A stretch of 64,000 nucleotides of DNA from assembly GCF_009708075.1 (NCBI RefSeq), contig NZ_WMBT01000003.1, positions 62,001-126,000 of the forward strand. The letters run 5' to 3'. The notes under the pieces were generated by a model, which saw only the letters and a program-made list of their open reading frames with translations, made no database searches and was not told the DNA's origin. A program made the position numbers and the translations under genes. Shown here piece by piece: positions 17,007 to 23,225 of the stretch. Source of the DNA: Paracoccus lichenicola. Its GTDB lineage: Bacteria > Pseudomonadota > Alphaproteobacteria > Rhodobacterales > Rhodobacteraceae. How positions within the stretch are numbered: the stretch's first letter is position 1; every line of letters starts with the position of its first letter.

Positions 17007-17338
17007 AGTGGGAACGCCATTCCGCCGCTGTCATCCGGTCGGCCCGCTGGAAGGGCGTGCGGCTGCAAGCCAAGCGCCGGGACGGCTGGAAGTGCGTGCA
17101 ATGCAGCGCACGCGGGCGGCTAGAGGTGGATCATATCAAACCCGTCAGGACGCACCCGGAACTGTCCTACGACCTGACCAACCTGCAAACCCTGTGCCCC
17201 TCCTGTCATTCGCGCAAGACGCGGATCGAGGTCGGCATGGGCGAAAGGAACCCCAGGCGCGAGGCGTGGGGTGAGGCCGTCGCAGCAATGATGCCAGCGG
17301 CGAAACGAGGCAAGCATACAGGAGACCGAAATGCTTGA
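16997..17338 (+). CDS. HNH endonuclease, packaging-associated
   Basis: The 113-residue protein has the HNH fold with two zinc knuckles: CVQC, then LEVDHIKPVRTH (catalytic histidine), NLQTLCPSCHSRKT (Asn and His). In HK97-type cos phages and capsid-forming PICIs an HNH protein next to TerL is needed for cos cleavage. It overlaps terL at its start and the capsid gene at its end (8 bases), so the three are translationally linked. Confidence 0.93.
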   Translation: MAMKWERHSAAVIRSARWKGVRLQAKRRDGWKCVQCSARGRLEVDHIKPVRTHPELSYDLTNLQTLCPSCHSRKTRIEVGMGERNPRREAWGEAVAAMMPAAKRGKHTGDRNA

Positions 17339-18566
17339 TTCAGTGAAGATCGCACGGCGGCAAAGCGAAATTCGCCAGCAACTTGCCGGGCTTGTCGGCA
17401 AGGACAAGCCTACCGAAGACGAAACCCGCTCCATGGAAACGCTGGACGGGGAATACCGCACCAACGAAACCCGGTATCGCGCGGCGCTGGTCGCCGAGGA
17501 TCAGGAACGGCGCGAGGCCGGGGCCGATCTGGAAACCCGCTCCGACCGCGAGTTTGCCGAACTGACCAGCCGCTTTGAACTGCGCCAGGTTGCCTTGTCG
17601 CTGGACGAGGGCCGGGCGCTGTCGGGCGCGACTGCCGAGGTGGTGGAGGAACTGCGCAGCAAGGGCGGCTATCAGGGCATCCCGGTGCCGCTGGCTGCGC
17701 TGGAAACCCGCGCCGGGGAAACCGTCGCGGCTGACCAGATCAACCCCAAGGTCATCCGCCCCATCATCGACCGCATCTTCCCCGGCAGTGTGGCCGAGCG
17801 GCTGGGCATCCAGCGCATCAACATCGCGCAGGGCGAACTTGCCTTCCCTGTGGCAACGGCGGGCGCGGTGTTCGGCTGGCAGACGAACGAACTGGCGAAC
17901 GTGGGCGCAGCATCACCGTTCAAGACCACGGAGCGCAGCTTGACCCCCGACCACACGGGGGGCGCACAGATGGTCATCAGCCGCAAGGCGCTGAAGCAGG
18001 CGGGGGACGGGCTGGAACAGGCCATCCGGCGCGATATGAACGCGGTGATCGGCGCGGAACTGGACCGTGTGGTCATCAACGGCAGCGGGGCGGCAGGCCA
18101 GCCGCTGGGCATCATCCCCGGCGCTGCGGCCTACGGCATCGCCTCCACTTCTGTGGGCGATACCGCATCGTGGGCGGCCTTCCGGGCGCAGATTGTTGCC
18201 TTCATGCAGGCCAACGCAATCACCTCGGCCAGCCAGATCAACCTGGGCTTTGCCCCGACCATCTGGGCCGAACTGGATGACGCCCTAGTCGGTGGCACTG
18301 CAACGAGCGAATGGGACCGGCTGACCAAGCAAGTCGGCAGCCCCGCTATCAGCAACACGATCCCGCTGGAAACCGCCATCATGACGGCAACCGTGCAGGG
18401 CATCGCGCCGGGCTACCTTGGCATCTACGGCGGCGTGGACCTGATCCGCGACCCCTACACCAAGGCACAGTCGGGGCAGTTGGTGCTGACCGGCCTTGTG
18501 ACGGCAGACTTTACCGCCCCGCGTGGGATGCAGACCCGCATCCTCACCGGCATCGGGGCACCCTGA
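17331..18566 (+). CDS. Major capsid protein, HK97 fold
   Basis: The 411-residue precursor has an N-terminal charged helical delta/scaffold region (about residues 1-100, predicted coiled coil, rich in Arg/Glu) and then the HK97 shell domain: INPKVIRPIIDRIFPGSVAERLG, GGAQMVISRKALKQAGDGLEQAIRRDMNAVIGAELDRVVINGSGAAGQPLGII, and the C-terminal GQLVLTGLVTADFTAPRGMQTRIL. The protease encoded next would remove the delta region during maturation. Normal length for the family. It shows that the island encodes its own shell rather than remodelling a helper capsid. Confidence 0.95.
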   Translation: MLDSVKIARRQSEIRQQLAGLVGKDKPTEDETRSMETLDGEYRTNETRYRAALVAEDQERREAGADLETRSDREFAELTSRFELRQVALSLDEGRALSGATAEVVEELRSKGGYQGIPVPLAALETRAGETVAADQINPKVIRPIIDRIFPGSVAERLGIQRINIAQGELAFPVATAGAVFGWQTNELANVGAASPFKTTERSLTPDHTGGAQMVISRKALKQAGDGLEQAIRRDMNAVIGAELDRVVINGSGAAGQPLGIIPGAAAYGIASTSVGDTASWAAFRAQIVAFMQANAITSASQINLGFAPTIWAELDDALVGGTATSEWDRLTKQVGSPAISNTIPLETAIMTATVQGIAPGYLGIYGGVDLIRDPYTKAQSGQLVLTGLVTADFTAPRGMQTRILTGIGAP

Positions 18567-19195
18567 TGCTTTGGGGCGGTCATAGCGGCGGGCTTGAACT
18601 CCGCAAGCGGGCGTCGGGCGCGTTGGCGCTTCATGGCCGCTTCCCATACAACACGGCTGCCGTCCTCTCGGACGGTGGCCGCACCGGGCGCCCCCGCAAG
18701 GAAGTGCTTGCGTCCCGCGCCTTTGAATACCGGGTGAAGGATCCGAAAGAGGAAATCCACCTGCTTGTGGGTCACGACTTTGGCCAGCCGTTGGCCAGTA
18801 AGTCGGCAGGGACGCTCGATATACGCGACAGCGACGAGGCCTTGACCTTTGAGGCGACCATTTCGCCCGAGATGCAGGAAGTGACTTGGGTGCGCGATGC
18901 CATGGCGGCCATGTCTGCCGGGCTGATCGTGGGCCTGTCGCCTGGCTTCCGCATCCCGCCGGAGCGGGCTGTGCCCAACGCCGAAAAGGTCGAGGAAGAA
19001 GACCCCGCGCTGGGTATTGCGCTGATCCGCACGATCTATGCGGCGCTGCTTTACGAAATCAGCCTCGTGACCCGCCCGGCCTATCCCGAAACACAGATCG
19101 AGGCGCGGAACTGGCAACCCACAGGGGGCGGGGTGCTTCTGCCGGAGACTTCCACTGCGGGCCTTGGCCGCACCCTCAACCGTTGGAGGGCGTGA
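18566..19195 (+). CDS. HK97-family prohead protease (S78)
   Basis: The ATG shares one base with the capsid stop (TGATG), giving 209 residues from MLWGGHSGGLELRKRAS. The S78 core is present: GRFPYNTAAVLSDGGR, ASRAFEYRV, catalytic His in LLVGHDFGQPLASKSAGTLDI, and catalytic Ser in YEISLVTRPAYPETQIEAR. It cleaves the capsid delta domain and itself inside the prohead. The usual order in HK97-like phages is portal-protease-capsid; here the protease follows the capsid gene. Confidence 0.94.
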   Translation: MLWGGHSGGLELRKRASGALALHGRFPYNTAAVLSDGGRTGRPRKEVLASRAFEYRVKDPKEEIHLLVGHDFGQPLASKSAGTLDIRDSDEALTFEATISPEMQEVTWVRDAMAAMSAGLIVGLSPGFRIPPERAVPNAEKVEEEDPALGIALIRTIYAALLYEISLVTRPAYPETQIEARNWQPTGGGVLLPETSTAGLGRTLNRWRA

Positions 19196-19686
19196 TGCGT
19201 CCCGAAATCATGGAAACCATCGAGTCCCGCCCTAATGACTACCCGGACGTGATCGGCATTCCCGAATGGGTATGGCAGCGTATCGAGGCGTATTGCAGCC
19301 ACCGCTGGACACCCCGAACCGTGACATGGGTGGTATCGGGGTCTGGCCTGTTCCGCCCGCCGCTGACCCCTGCCGTTATCACCAAGGTTGAGGAATGGGA
19401 CGGCGGCGTGTGGACGGAGCGGCTCGTTGCCGACGAGGTGCGGGACGTGTCGTTGACACGCATCACCGCAACGGTGGGCACCTACGATGACCCGCCCGCA
19501 GACGTTATCCAAGCCGCCACGTTGTTGACGGAATACACGGCGGAAAGCGCAACCCGGAAGGGCCATCGGTCCCTAACCACAGGTGATATCACCGTCAGCT
19601 TTAACCGCGATCGCCGCGCCATGGCGCAGGCGCTGCAACTGTCTGGCGCGGCCGATCTCCTGCGCCCTTACCGGAGGCCCCGCTGA
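19195..19686 (+). CDS. Head-tail connector (gp6-like adaptor)
   Basis: Starting with another TGATG overlap, the 163-residue protein has the short helical N-terminus and beta insert of gp6/gp15-type connectors: IPEWVWQRIEAYCSHRWTPRTVTWVVSGSG, then VIQAATLLTEYTAESATRKGHRSLTTGDITVSF and a C-terminal helix ending LLRPYRRPR. The segment DVIQAATLL...GDITV is typical of the family. It would dock under the portal and receive a helper tail. It is the only connector gene seen. Confidence 0.85.
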   Translation: MRPEIMETIESRPNDYPDVIGIPEWVWQRIEAYCSHRWTPRTVTWVVSGSGLFRPPLTPAVITKVEEWDGGVWTERLVADEVRDVSLTRITATVGTYDDPPADVIQAATLLTEYTAESATRKGHRSLTTGDITVSFNRDRRAMAQALQLSGAADLLRPYRRPR

Positions 19687-20765
19687 TGTTCGGACTATTC
19701 AAACGCAAGGAACCCGAGGTCGAAAAGCGGGCCGTCGCCATGGGCTACACCGCCGACCTTATCGCGGCCCGCCATGAATGGCTGTCGGGAACCTCCGGGG
19801 TCGGCGAACTGACCTCTACCGTGCAAAGCTGCGTCTCCCTGTGGGAAGGGGCTTTTGCACTGGCGGACATTGACGGCACCCGACTAATGACCCGCCGCAA
19901 CCTTGCCATGTTCGCCCGTTCTATCGCCTTGCGCGGCGAGTCGGTGTTCGTCATCCGCGATGACCGGCTGCTGCCCGCCACAGACTGGGACTTGTCCACC
20001 CGCGACGGCAGGCCGCGCGCCTACCGCGTCAGTATCTCAGAAGTCGGCGGCGGGAGGTCCGAAACCCTGCTGGCCGCCGAGGTGCTGCACGTCGCAGTCG
20101 GCAGTTCGCCCGCTGCCCCCTGGGCTGGCACCTCCCCTTTGCACAGGGCCAGCTTGTCGGCAGGGCTGTTGCAGGCGGTGGAGACTGCGCTGTCTGAAGT
20201 TTACCGCGAGGCTCCCATCGGTAGCCAGATCGTGCCGTTCCCCGAAACGCACGAGGACGACTTGGCCAGCCTGTCGCGTGACTTCCGCGGGCGTCGTGGC
20301 CGCGTGCTGATGCGCGAGTCCGTCCATGTTTCGGCGGCGGGCGGCCCTGCCCCGGCCCAGGACTGGAGGCCCGCCAGCATGACGCCCGACATCAGCGGCG
20401 TGCGGCCCGGCGAGTCGCTGCAAGCGGCGCGGGCGGGGGTGCTAAGCGCCTATGGCGTGCTGCCCGCCCTGTTTGCTGATTCGGCACAAGGGCCGCTGGT
20501 GCGTGAGGCCCAGCGCCACCTGTGCCAGTGGACGTTGCAACCGCTGGCCATGCTGCTGGCGGAGGAAGCCACAGAGAAGTTGGGGGTGCCCGTGCAGATC
20601 GACACCCTGCGCCCGGTCCAAGCCTTCGACGTGGGCGGGCGGTCCCGTGCGCTGTCGGCCATCCTCGATGCCATGGCACGAGCCAAGGAAGCCGGGCTTT
20701 CCGACGCCGAGGTCAACGCGGCACTGACACAAGTGAATTGGGGGCCGAACGACAACGCGGCCTGA
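19686..20765 (+). CDS. Portal protein, HK97 type
   Basis: The 359-residue protein starts MFGLFKRKEPEVEKRA at a TGATG overlap. It shows portal features: an N-terminal region with STVQSCVSLWEGAFALADI, a stretch AEVLHVAVGSSPAAPWAGTSPLH, the long central helix with LQAARAGVLSAYGVLPALFADSAQGPLVREAQRHLCQWTLQPLAMLLAEEATEKLG, and a short C-terminus. It is somewhat shorter than typical phage portals (about 400). It forms the dodecameric ring for TerL docking. Its place as the last gene of the operon is unusual. Confidence 0.92.
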   Translation: MFGLFKRKEPEVEKRAVAMGYTADLIAARHEWLSGTSGVGELTSTVQSCVSLWEGAFALADIDGTRLMTRRNLAMFARSIALRGESVFVIRDDRLLPATDWDLSTRDGRPRAYRVSISEVGGGRSETLLAAEVLHVAVGSSPAAPWAGTSPLHRASLSAGLLQAVETALSEVYREAPIGSQIVPFPETHEDDLASLSRDFRGRRGRVLMRESVHVSAAGGPAPAQDWRPASMTPDISGVRPGESLQAARAGVLSAYGVLPALFADSAQGPLVREAQRHLCQWTLQPLAMLLAEEATEKLGVPVQIDTLRPVQAFDVGGRSRALSAILDAMARAKEAGLSDAEVNAALTQVNWGPNDNAA

Positions 20766-20910
20766 TGAGCTAGGGTTGGCGCACCTGTGGGGTCGGTGGT
20801 TCTTCCCCTCCAACGCGCTGGGACAAGTCGGTAAGTGTCCCGCCACACGGCAAACAACACCGACAGGCGCGGCCCCTTCCACTCCATCGTTGAGGGGCGC
20901 GGTGCTGGAA
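20766..20910 (+). other. Structured non-coding stretch after the portal gene
   Basis: No convincing gene is present here. The DNA can form a GGGAC/GTCCC hairpin at about 20820-20841 and contains two similar GGCGCGG-type segments near 20866 and 20896. Together with the terminator at 20911 it could be a transcribed 3' region, a small RNA, or a packaging signal. Nothing decides between these. Confidence 0.35.
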
Positions 20911-20944
20911 CCGAGGGTGTGGTTGTTCCTCCCCACACCCTCGG
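20911..20944 (+). terminator. Rho-independent terminator ending the island's head operon
   Basis: CCGAGGGTGTGG and CCACACCCTCGG form a perfect 12-bp stem with a 10-base loop, followed directly by TTTTACTTTTAT. It lies 145 bases after the portal stop and stops transcription before tRNA-Tyr. Confidence 0.92.
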
Positions 20945-21020
20945 TTTTACTTTTATGGGTGTGTGTATGGGTGCGAAAAACTGATTTCAGTTTTATTTAA
21001 TAAAAACAGTGCTTTAGTAG

Positions 21021-21040
21021 GGAAAATGGTGGGCGACCCT
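21021..21040 (+). repeat. attR: 20-bp attachment core at the tRNA-Tyr 3' end
   Basis: This copy is identical to 10570-10589 and covers the CCA, discriminator and last acceptor-stem bases of tRNA-Tyr plus six bases beyond. Because the tRNA keeps its whole sequence, integration does not break it. Confidence 0.92.
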
Positions 21041-21110
21041 GGAATCGAACCAGGCATGGGTCTCCCCGGCGGAGTTACAGTCCGCTGCCGCACCTTGCAG
21101 CACGTCGCCC
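21027..21110 (-). tRNA. tRNA-Tyr (anticodon GTA)
   Basis: Read on the minus strand, GGGCGAC pairs with GTCGCCC, the anticodon stem GCGGA/TCCGC encloses CTGTAAC (anticodon GTA), a long class II variable arm follows, and the T arm has GGTTCGATTCC. The discriminator is A and CCA is encoded. The 3' end is the integration site of the island. Confidence 0.97.
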
Positions 21111-21235
21111 GCCGAACGCTTTCGGCGTGGGGGCGTCATTAGCGGGCGCGGCAGGGGGCGTCAAGCGGATTTCCGGGCCTTGCGCCCCATGCGCCTTGCG
21201 CGCCATGAAGGGGCAAGGCCGAAAGGATGACAGGC

Positions 21236-22039
21236 ATGGCAGAACAACCGGGAAAGTCCAGGAAACCCGACTGGGTGATCGACAAGGAACGGGCGCGCCG
21301 CGCGGCGGCTGCGGAAACGGTGTGGCTGTTCGGGCTGCACGCCGTGCGCGACGCGCTGGCCAATCCCCGGCGCGACAAGCTGCGGCTGGTGGTCACGCAA
21401 AACGCCGTGGACCGGCTGGGCGACCTGCACGGGATGGCACCCGAAATTACCGACCCGCGGATCTTTAGCAAGGCCGTCCCCCTGGCGCCCGACAGCGTCC
21501 ACCAGGGCGCCGCGCTGGAGGTGAAGCCGCTTAAATGGGGCGGGCTGAGCGATGTCGTCCTGCGCGAGGCGCCGGGCGAAAGGCGGCCGCTGCTGGTGGC
21601 GCTGGACCGGGTCACGGATCCCCACAACATCGGCGCCATCCTGCGTTCGGCCGAGGTGTTCGGCGCCCGCGCGGTGATCGCGCCGGCCCGCCATTCCGCG
21701 CCGGAAACGGGCGCCTTGGCCAAGACCGCCTCGGGCGCGCTGGAACGCCAGCCCTATCTGCGCGTGCCGAACCTGGCCGAGGCGCTGTCGCAACTCAAGG
21801 GCATGGGCTTCATCCTGGTCGGCCTGGACGGCACCGGCGAGGTCCCCCTGCCCGGCCTGCTGGCCACCCTGCCCGGCCGGGCGGTCTGCCTGGTCCTGGG
21901 GGCCGAGGGGCCGGGAATGCGCGAACTGACGCTGAAGACCTGCGACCATGTCGCGCGCATCCCCTTTGCAGCGGATTTCGGGTCGCTGAACGTGTCCAAT
22001 GCCGCGGCGGTGGCGCTTTACGCGGCCAGCATGGCATAA
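21236..22039 (+). CDS. rlmB: 23S rRNA 2'-O-ribose methyltransferase RlmB (SpoU/TrmH family)
   Basis: The ATG at 21236 (MAEQPGKSRKPDW) is nine bases after AAAGG, better placed than an ATG at 21227, and gives 267 residues. The N-terminal substrate domain begins VWLFGLHAVRDALANPRRDKLRLVV. The SPOUT knot domain has motif 1 LDRVTDPHNIGAILRSAEVFGARAVI, motif 2 LVLGAEGPGMRELTLKTCDHVARIPF and motif 3 SLNVSNAAAVALYAA. It methylates G2251-equivalent in 23S rRNA. It neighbours tRNA-Tyr. Confidence 0.92.
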   Translation: MAEQPGKSRKPDWVIDKERARRAAAAETVWLFGLHAVRDALANPRRDKLRLVVTQNAVDRLGDLHGMAPEITDPRIFSKAVPLAPDSVHQGAALEVKPLKWGGLSDVVLREAPGERRPLLVALDRVTDPHNIGAILRSAEVFGARAVIAPARHSAPETGALAKTASGALERQPYLRVPNLAEALSQLKGMGFILVGLDGTGEVPLPGLLATLPGRAVCLVLGAEGPGMRELTLKTCDHVARIPFAADFGSLNVSNAAAVALYAASMA

Positions 22040-22131
22040 GGGTCACATCACCGCGACAATGACTGTCTCGTGCTTGAGAATCGGGCCTGTCGCTGTCAAT
22101 GAGGCGTCTTGCCGCCACCACCGCCCGTTTC

Positions 22132-22536
22132 ATGAAACCCCTGCTTCTTTCGCTGTTCCTGCTGTCGGTTCCTGCCCTGCCGGCCCTTGCCGAGGACTGG
22201 GCCATCGACGGATTCGATGCCGTGGGCCTTCTGGAAAGCGGCAGGCCCGTTCCGGGGCGGGGCGACATCGCGACGATCTGGAAGGGCAAGGTCTGGCACT
22301 TCGCCACCGAGGAAAACCGCAACCGCTTCGAGTCCGATCCGCGCAGCTTTGCCCCCGCCTTCGGCGGGCTGTGCCCCGTCGCCCTGGCCCAGGGGCGGCG
22401 CGTGCGGGGCAACCCGCGGCACTTCGTGATCATCGGGAACCGGCTTTACCTGGTGGGTTCGGATCGGTCGGCCCAAGAACTGCGGCGCACGCCGCAGGAC
22501 ATCCTGGCCCGTGCCCGCCACATCTGGGACCAGTGA
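22132..22536 (+). CDS. Secreted YHS-domain protein
   Basis: The start MKPLLLSLFLLSVPALPALAED supplies a classic signal peptide cleaved after ALA; the frame is open further up to 22099 but the extra residues weaken the signal. The mature part is a YHS-like domain: WAIDGFDAVGLLESGRPVPG, IWKGKVWHFATEENRNRFESDPRSFAPAFGGLCPVALAQG. YHS proteins bind metal or act as exported accessory proteins; the canonical Tyr-His-Ser is not fully kept. The role is unknown. Confidence 0.78.
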   Translation: MKPLLLSLFLLSVPALPALAEDWAIDGFDAVGLLESGRPVPGRGDIATIWKGKVWHFATEENRNRFESDPRSFAPAFGGLCPVALAQGRRVRGNPRHFVIIGNRLYLVGSDRSAQELRRTPQDILARARHIWDQ

Positions 22537-22609
22537 CGGGGCACCCTGTCCGGCATAATCACGAAGTCGCGATCCCTCTGGAACTTTTCGGGGCTGTTGC
22601 ACATTTACC

Positions 22610-22715
22610 CTTTGGAACATGACCTCGGAACCGTCATGTTCAGATCACTGTCCCTCGTTCCGCGACTTGCGCCCGGCCAGCAAACTGGACCGGGCGCCTT
22701 TTCTATGTAATGGTT
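22610..22715 (+). ncRNA. Candidate small RNA ending in an intrinsic terminator
   Basis: The 210-bp gap before the CoA-binding gene contains CATGAC/GTCATG (about 22618-22638) and then GCGCCCGG-CCAG pairing with CTGG-A-CCGGGCGC (22669-22705, one bulge), followed by CTTTTCT. A terminator so far from the upstream stop, with a structured sequence before it, could end a small RNA. It may equally be the terminator of the YHS gene transcript. Confidence 0.35.
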
Positions 22716-22748
22716 CCACAACTTTTGGACGAGGAGGGGAGGCCCGTC

Positions 22749-23180
22749 ATGGAAGTCGATTTCGAGGACGACGAGGATATTGCCCGCATTGCCCGCACCA
22801 TGAAGGTGATCGCGGTGGTGGGACTGTCGCCGAACGAGGCGCGCCCCAGCTGGGGGGTGGCGCGCTATCTCCAGGCCAATGGCTACCGCATCATTCCCGT
22901 CAATCCCGGTCACGCCGGCAACCGGATCCTGGGCGAGACGGTTTATGCCAGCCTGTCCGACATCCCCAAGTCGGCCGGGGTGCAGATGGTGGACATCTTC
23001 CGTCGCCCGGACGCCGTGGGTCCGATCGTGGACGAGGCCTTGCAGCATCTTCCCGACCTGCAGTCGATCTGGCTGCAGCTGGGGATCAGGAACGATGGGG
23101 CCGCGGCGCGGGCGCGCGCCAGGGGCATCACCGTCATCCAGGACCGCTGCCCCAAGATCGAGTTTCCCCGTCACCTGTGA
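22749..23180 (+). CDS. YccU-like CoA-binding protein
   Basis: The start MEVDFEDDEDIARIARTMK is preferred because a GGAGGGGAGG-rich site lies upstream. The 143-residue protein is one Rossmann-like CoA-binding domain: VIAVVGLSPNEARPSWGVARYLQANGYRIIPVNPG, VDIFRRPDAVGPIVDEAL and IWLQLGIRNDGAAARARARGITVIQDRCPKIEF. The conserved cysteine in QDRCPKIE is present. Proteins of this type bind CoA; the biological role is not established. Confidence 0.88.
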   Translation: MEVDFEDDEDIARIARTMKVIAVVGLSPNEARPSWGVARYLQANGYRIIPVNPGHAGNRILGETVYASLSDIPKSAGVQMVDIFRRPDAVGPIVDEALQHLPDLQSIWLQLGIRNDGAAARARARGITVIQDRCPKIEFPRHL

Positions 23181-23195
23181 TCGGCATCCAGGCAA

Positions 23196-23220
23196 AAGGC
23201 CCCGGCATTGCCGGGGCCTT
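23196..23220. terminator. Bidirectional terminator between convergent genes
   Basis: AAGGCCCCGGC (23196-23206) pairs with GCCGGGGCCTT (23210-23220) over 11 bp with a three-base loop. It has A and T runs on its sides and sits between the CoA-binding gene and the OmpA-like gene, which read towards each other. Confidence 0.9.
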
Positions 23221-23225
23221 GTCCG

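Larger units (their letters stand above)
10570..21040 (+). mobile_element. Integrated capsid-forming satellite island (cf-PICI-like), 10.45 kb
   Basis: The element is bounded by an exact 20-bp direct repeat (10570-10589 and 21021-21040), the right copy being the 3' end of tRNA-Tyr. It contains a tyrosine integrase, an AlpA-type regulator, a Prim-Pol/RecA-fold replication protein with an adjacent iteron origin, and a packaging and head set (TerL, HNH nuclease, HK97 capsid, S78 protease, connector, portal). There are no tail, lysis, repressor or recognisable small-terminase genes. Known capsid-forming PICIs have this content: they build their own heads and use a helper phage for tails. A degraded prophage is the alternative, but all frames are full length and tightly coupled. 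The left, regulatory part has lower GC than the head genes. Confidence 0.8.

Noticed and set aside
15315..20765. A gene transfer agent cluster
   Set aside because: The head genes recall those of Rhodobacter GTA, but there is an integrase, att repeats and an origin, the order differs, and the tail genes of GTA clusters are missing.
20776..21000. A 74-codon frame after the portal gene
   Set aside because: It runs across the terminator hairpin, has no ribosome-binding site and no recognisable domain.
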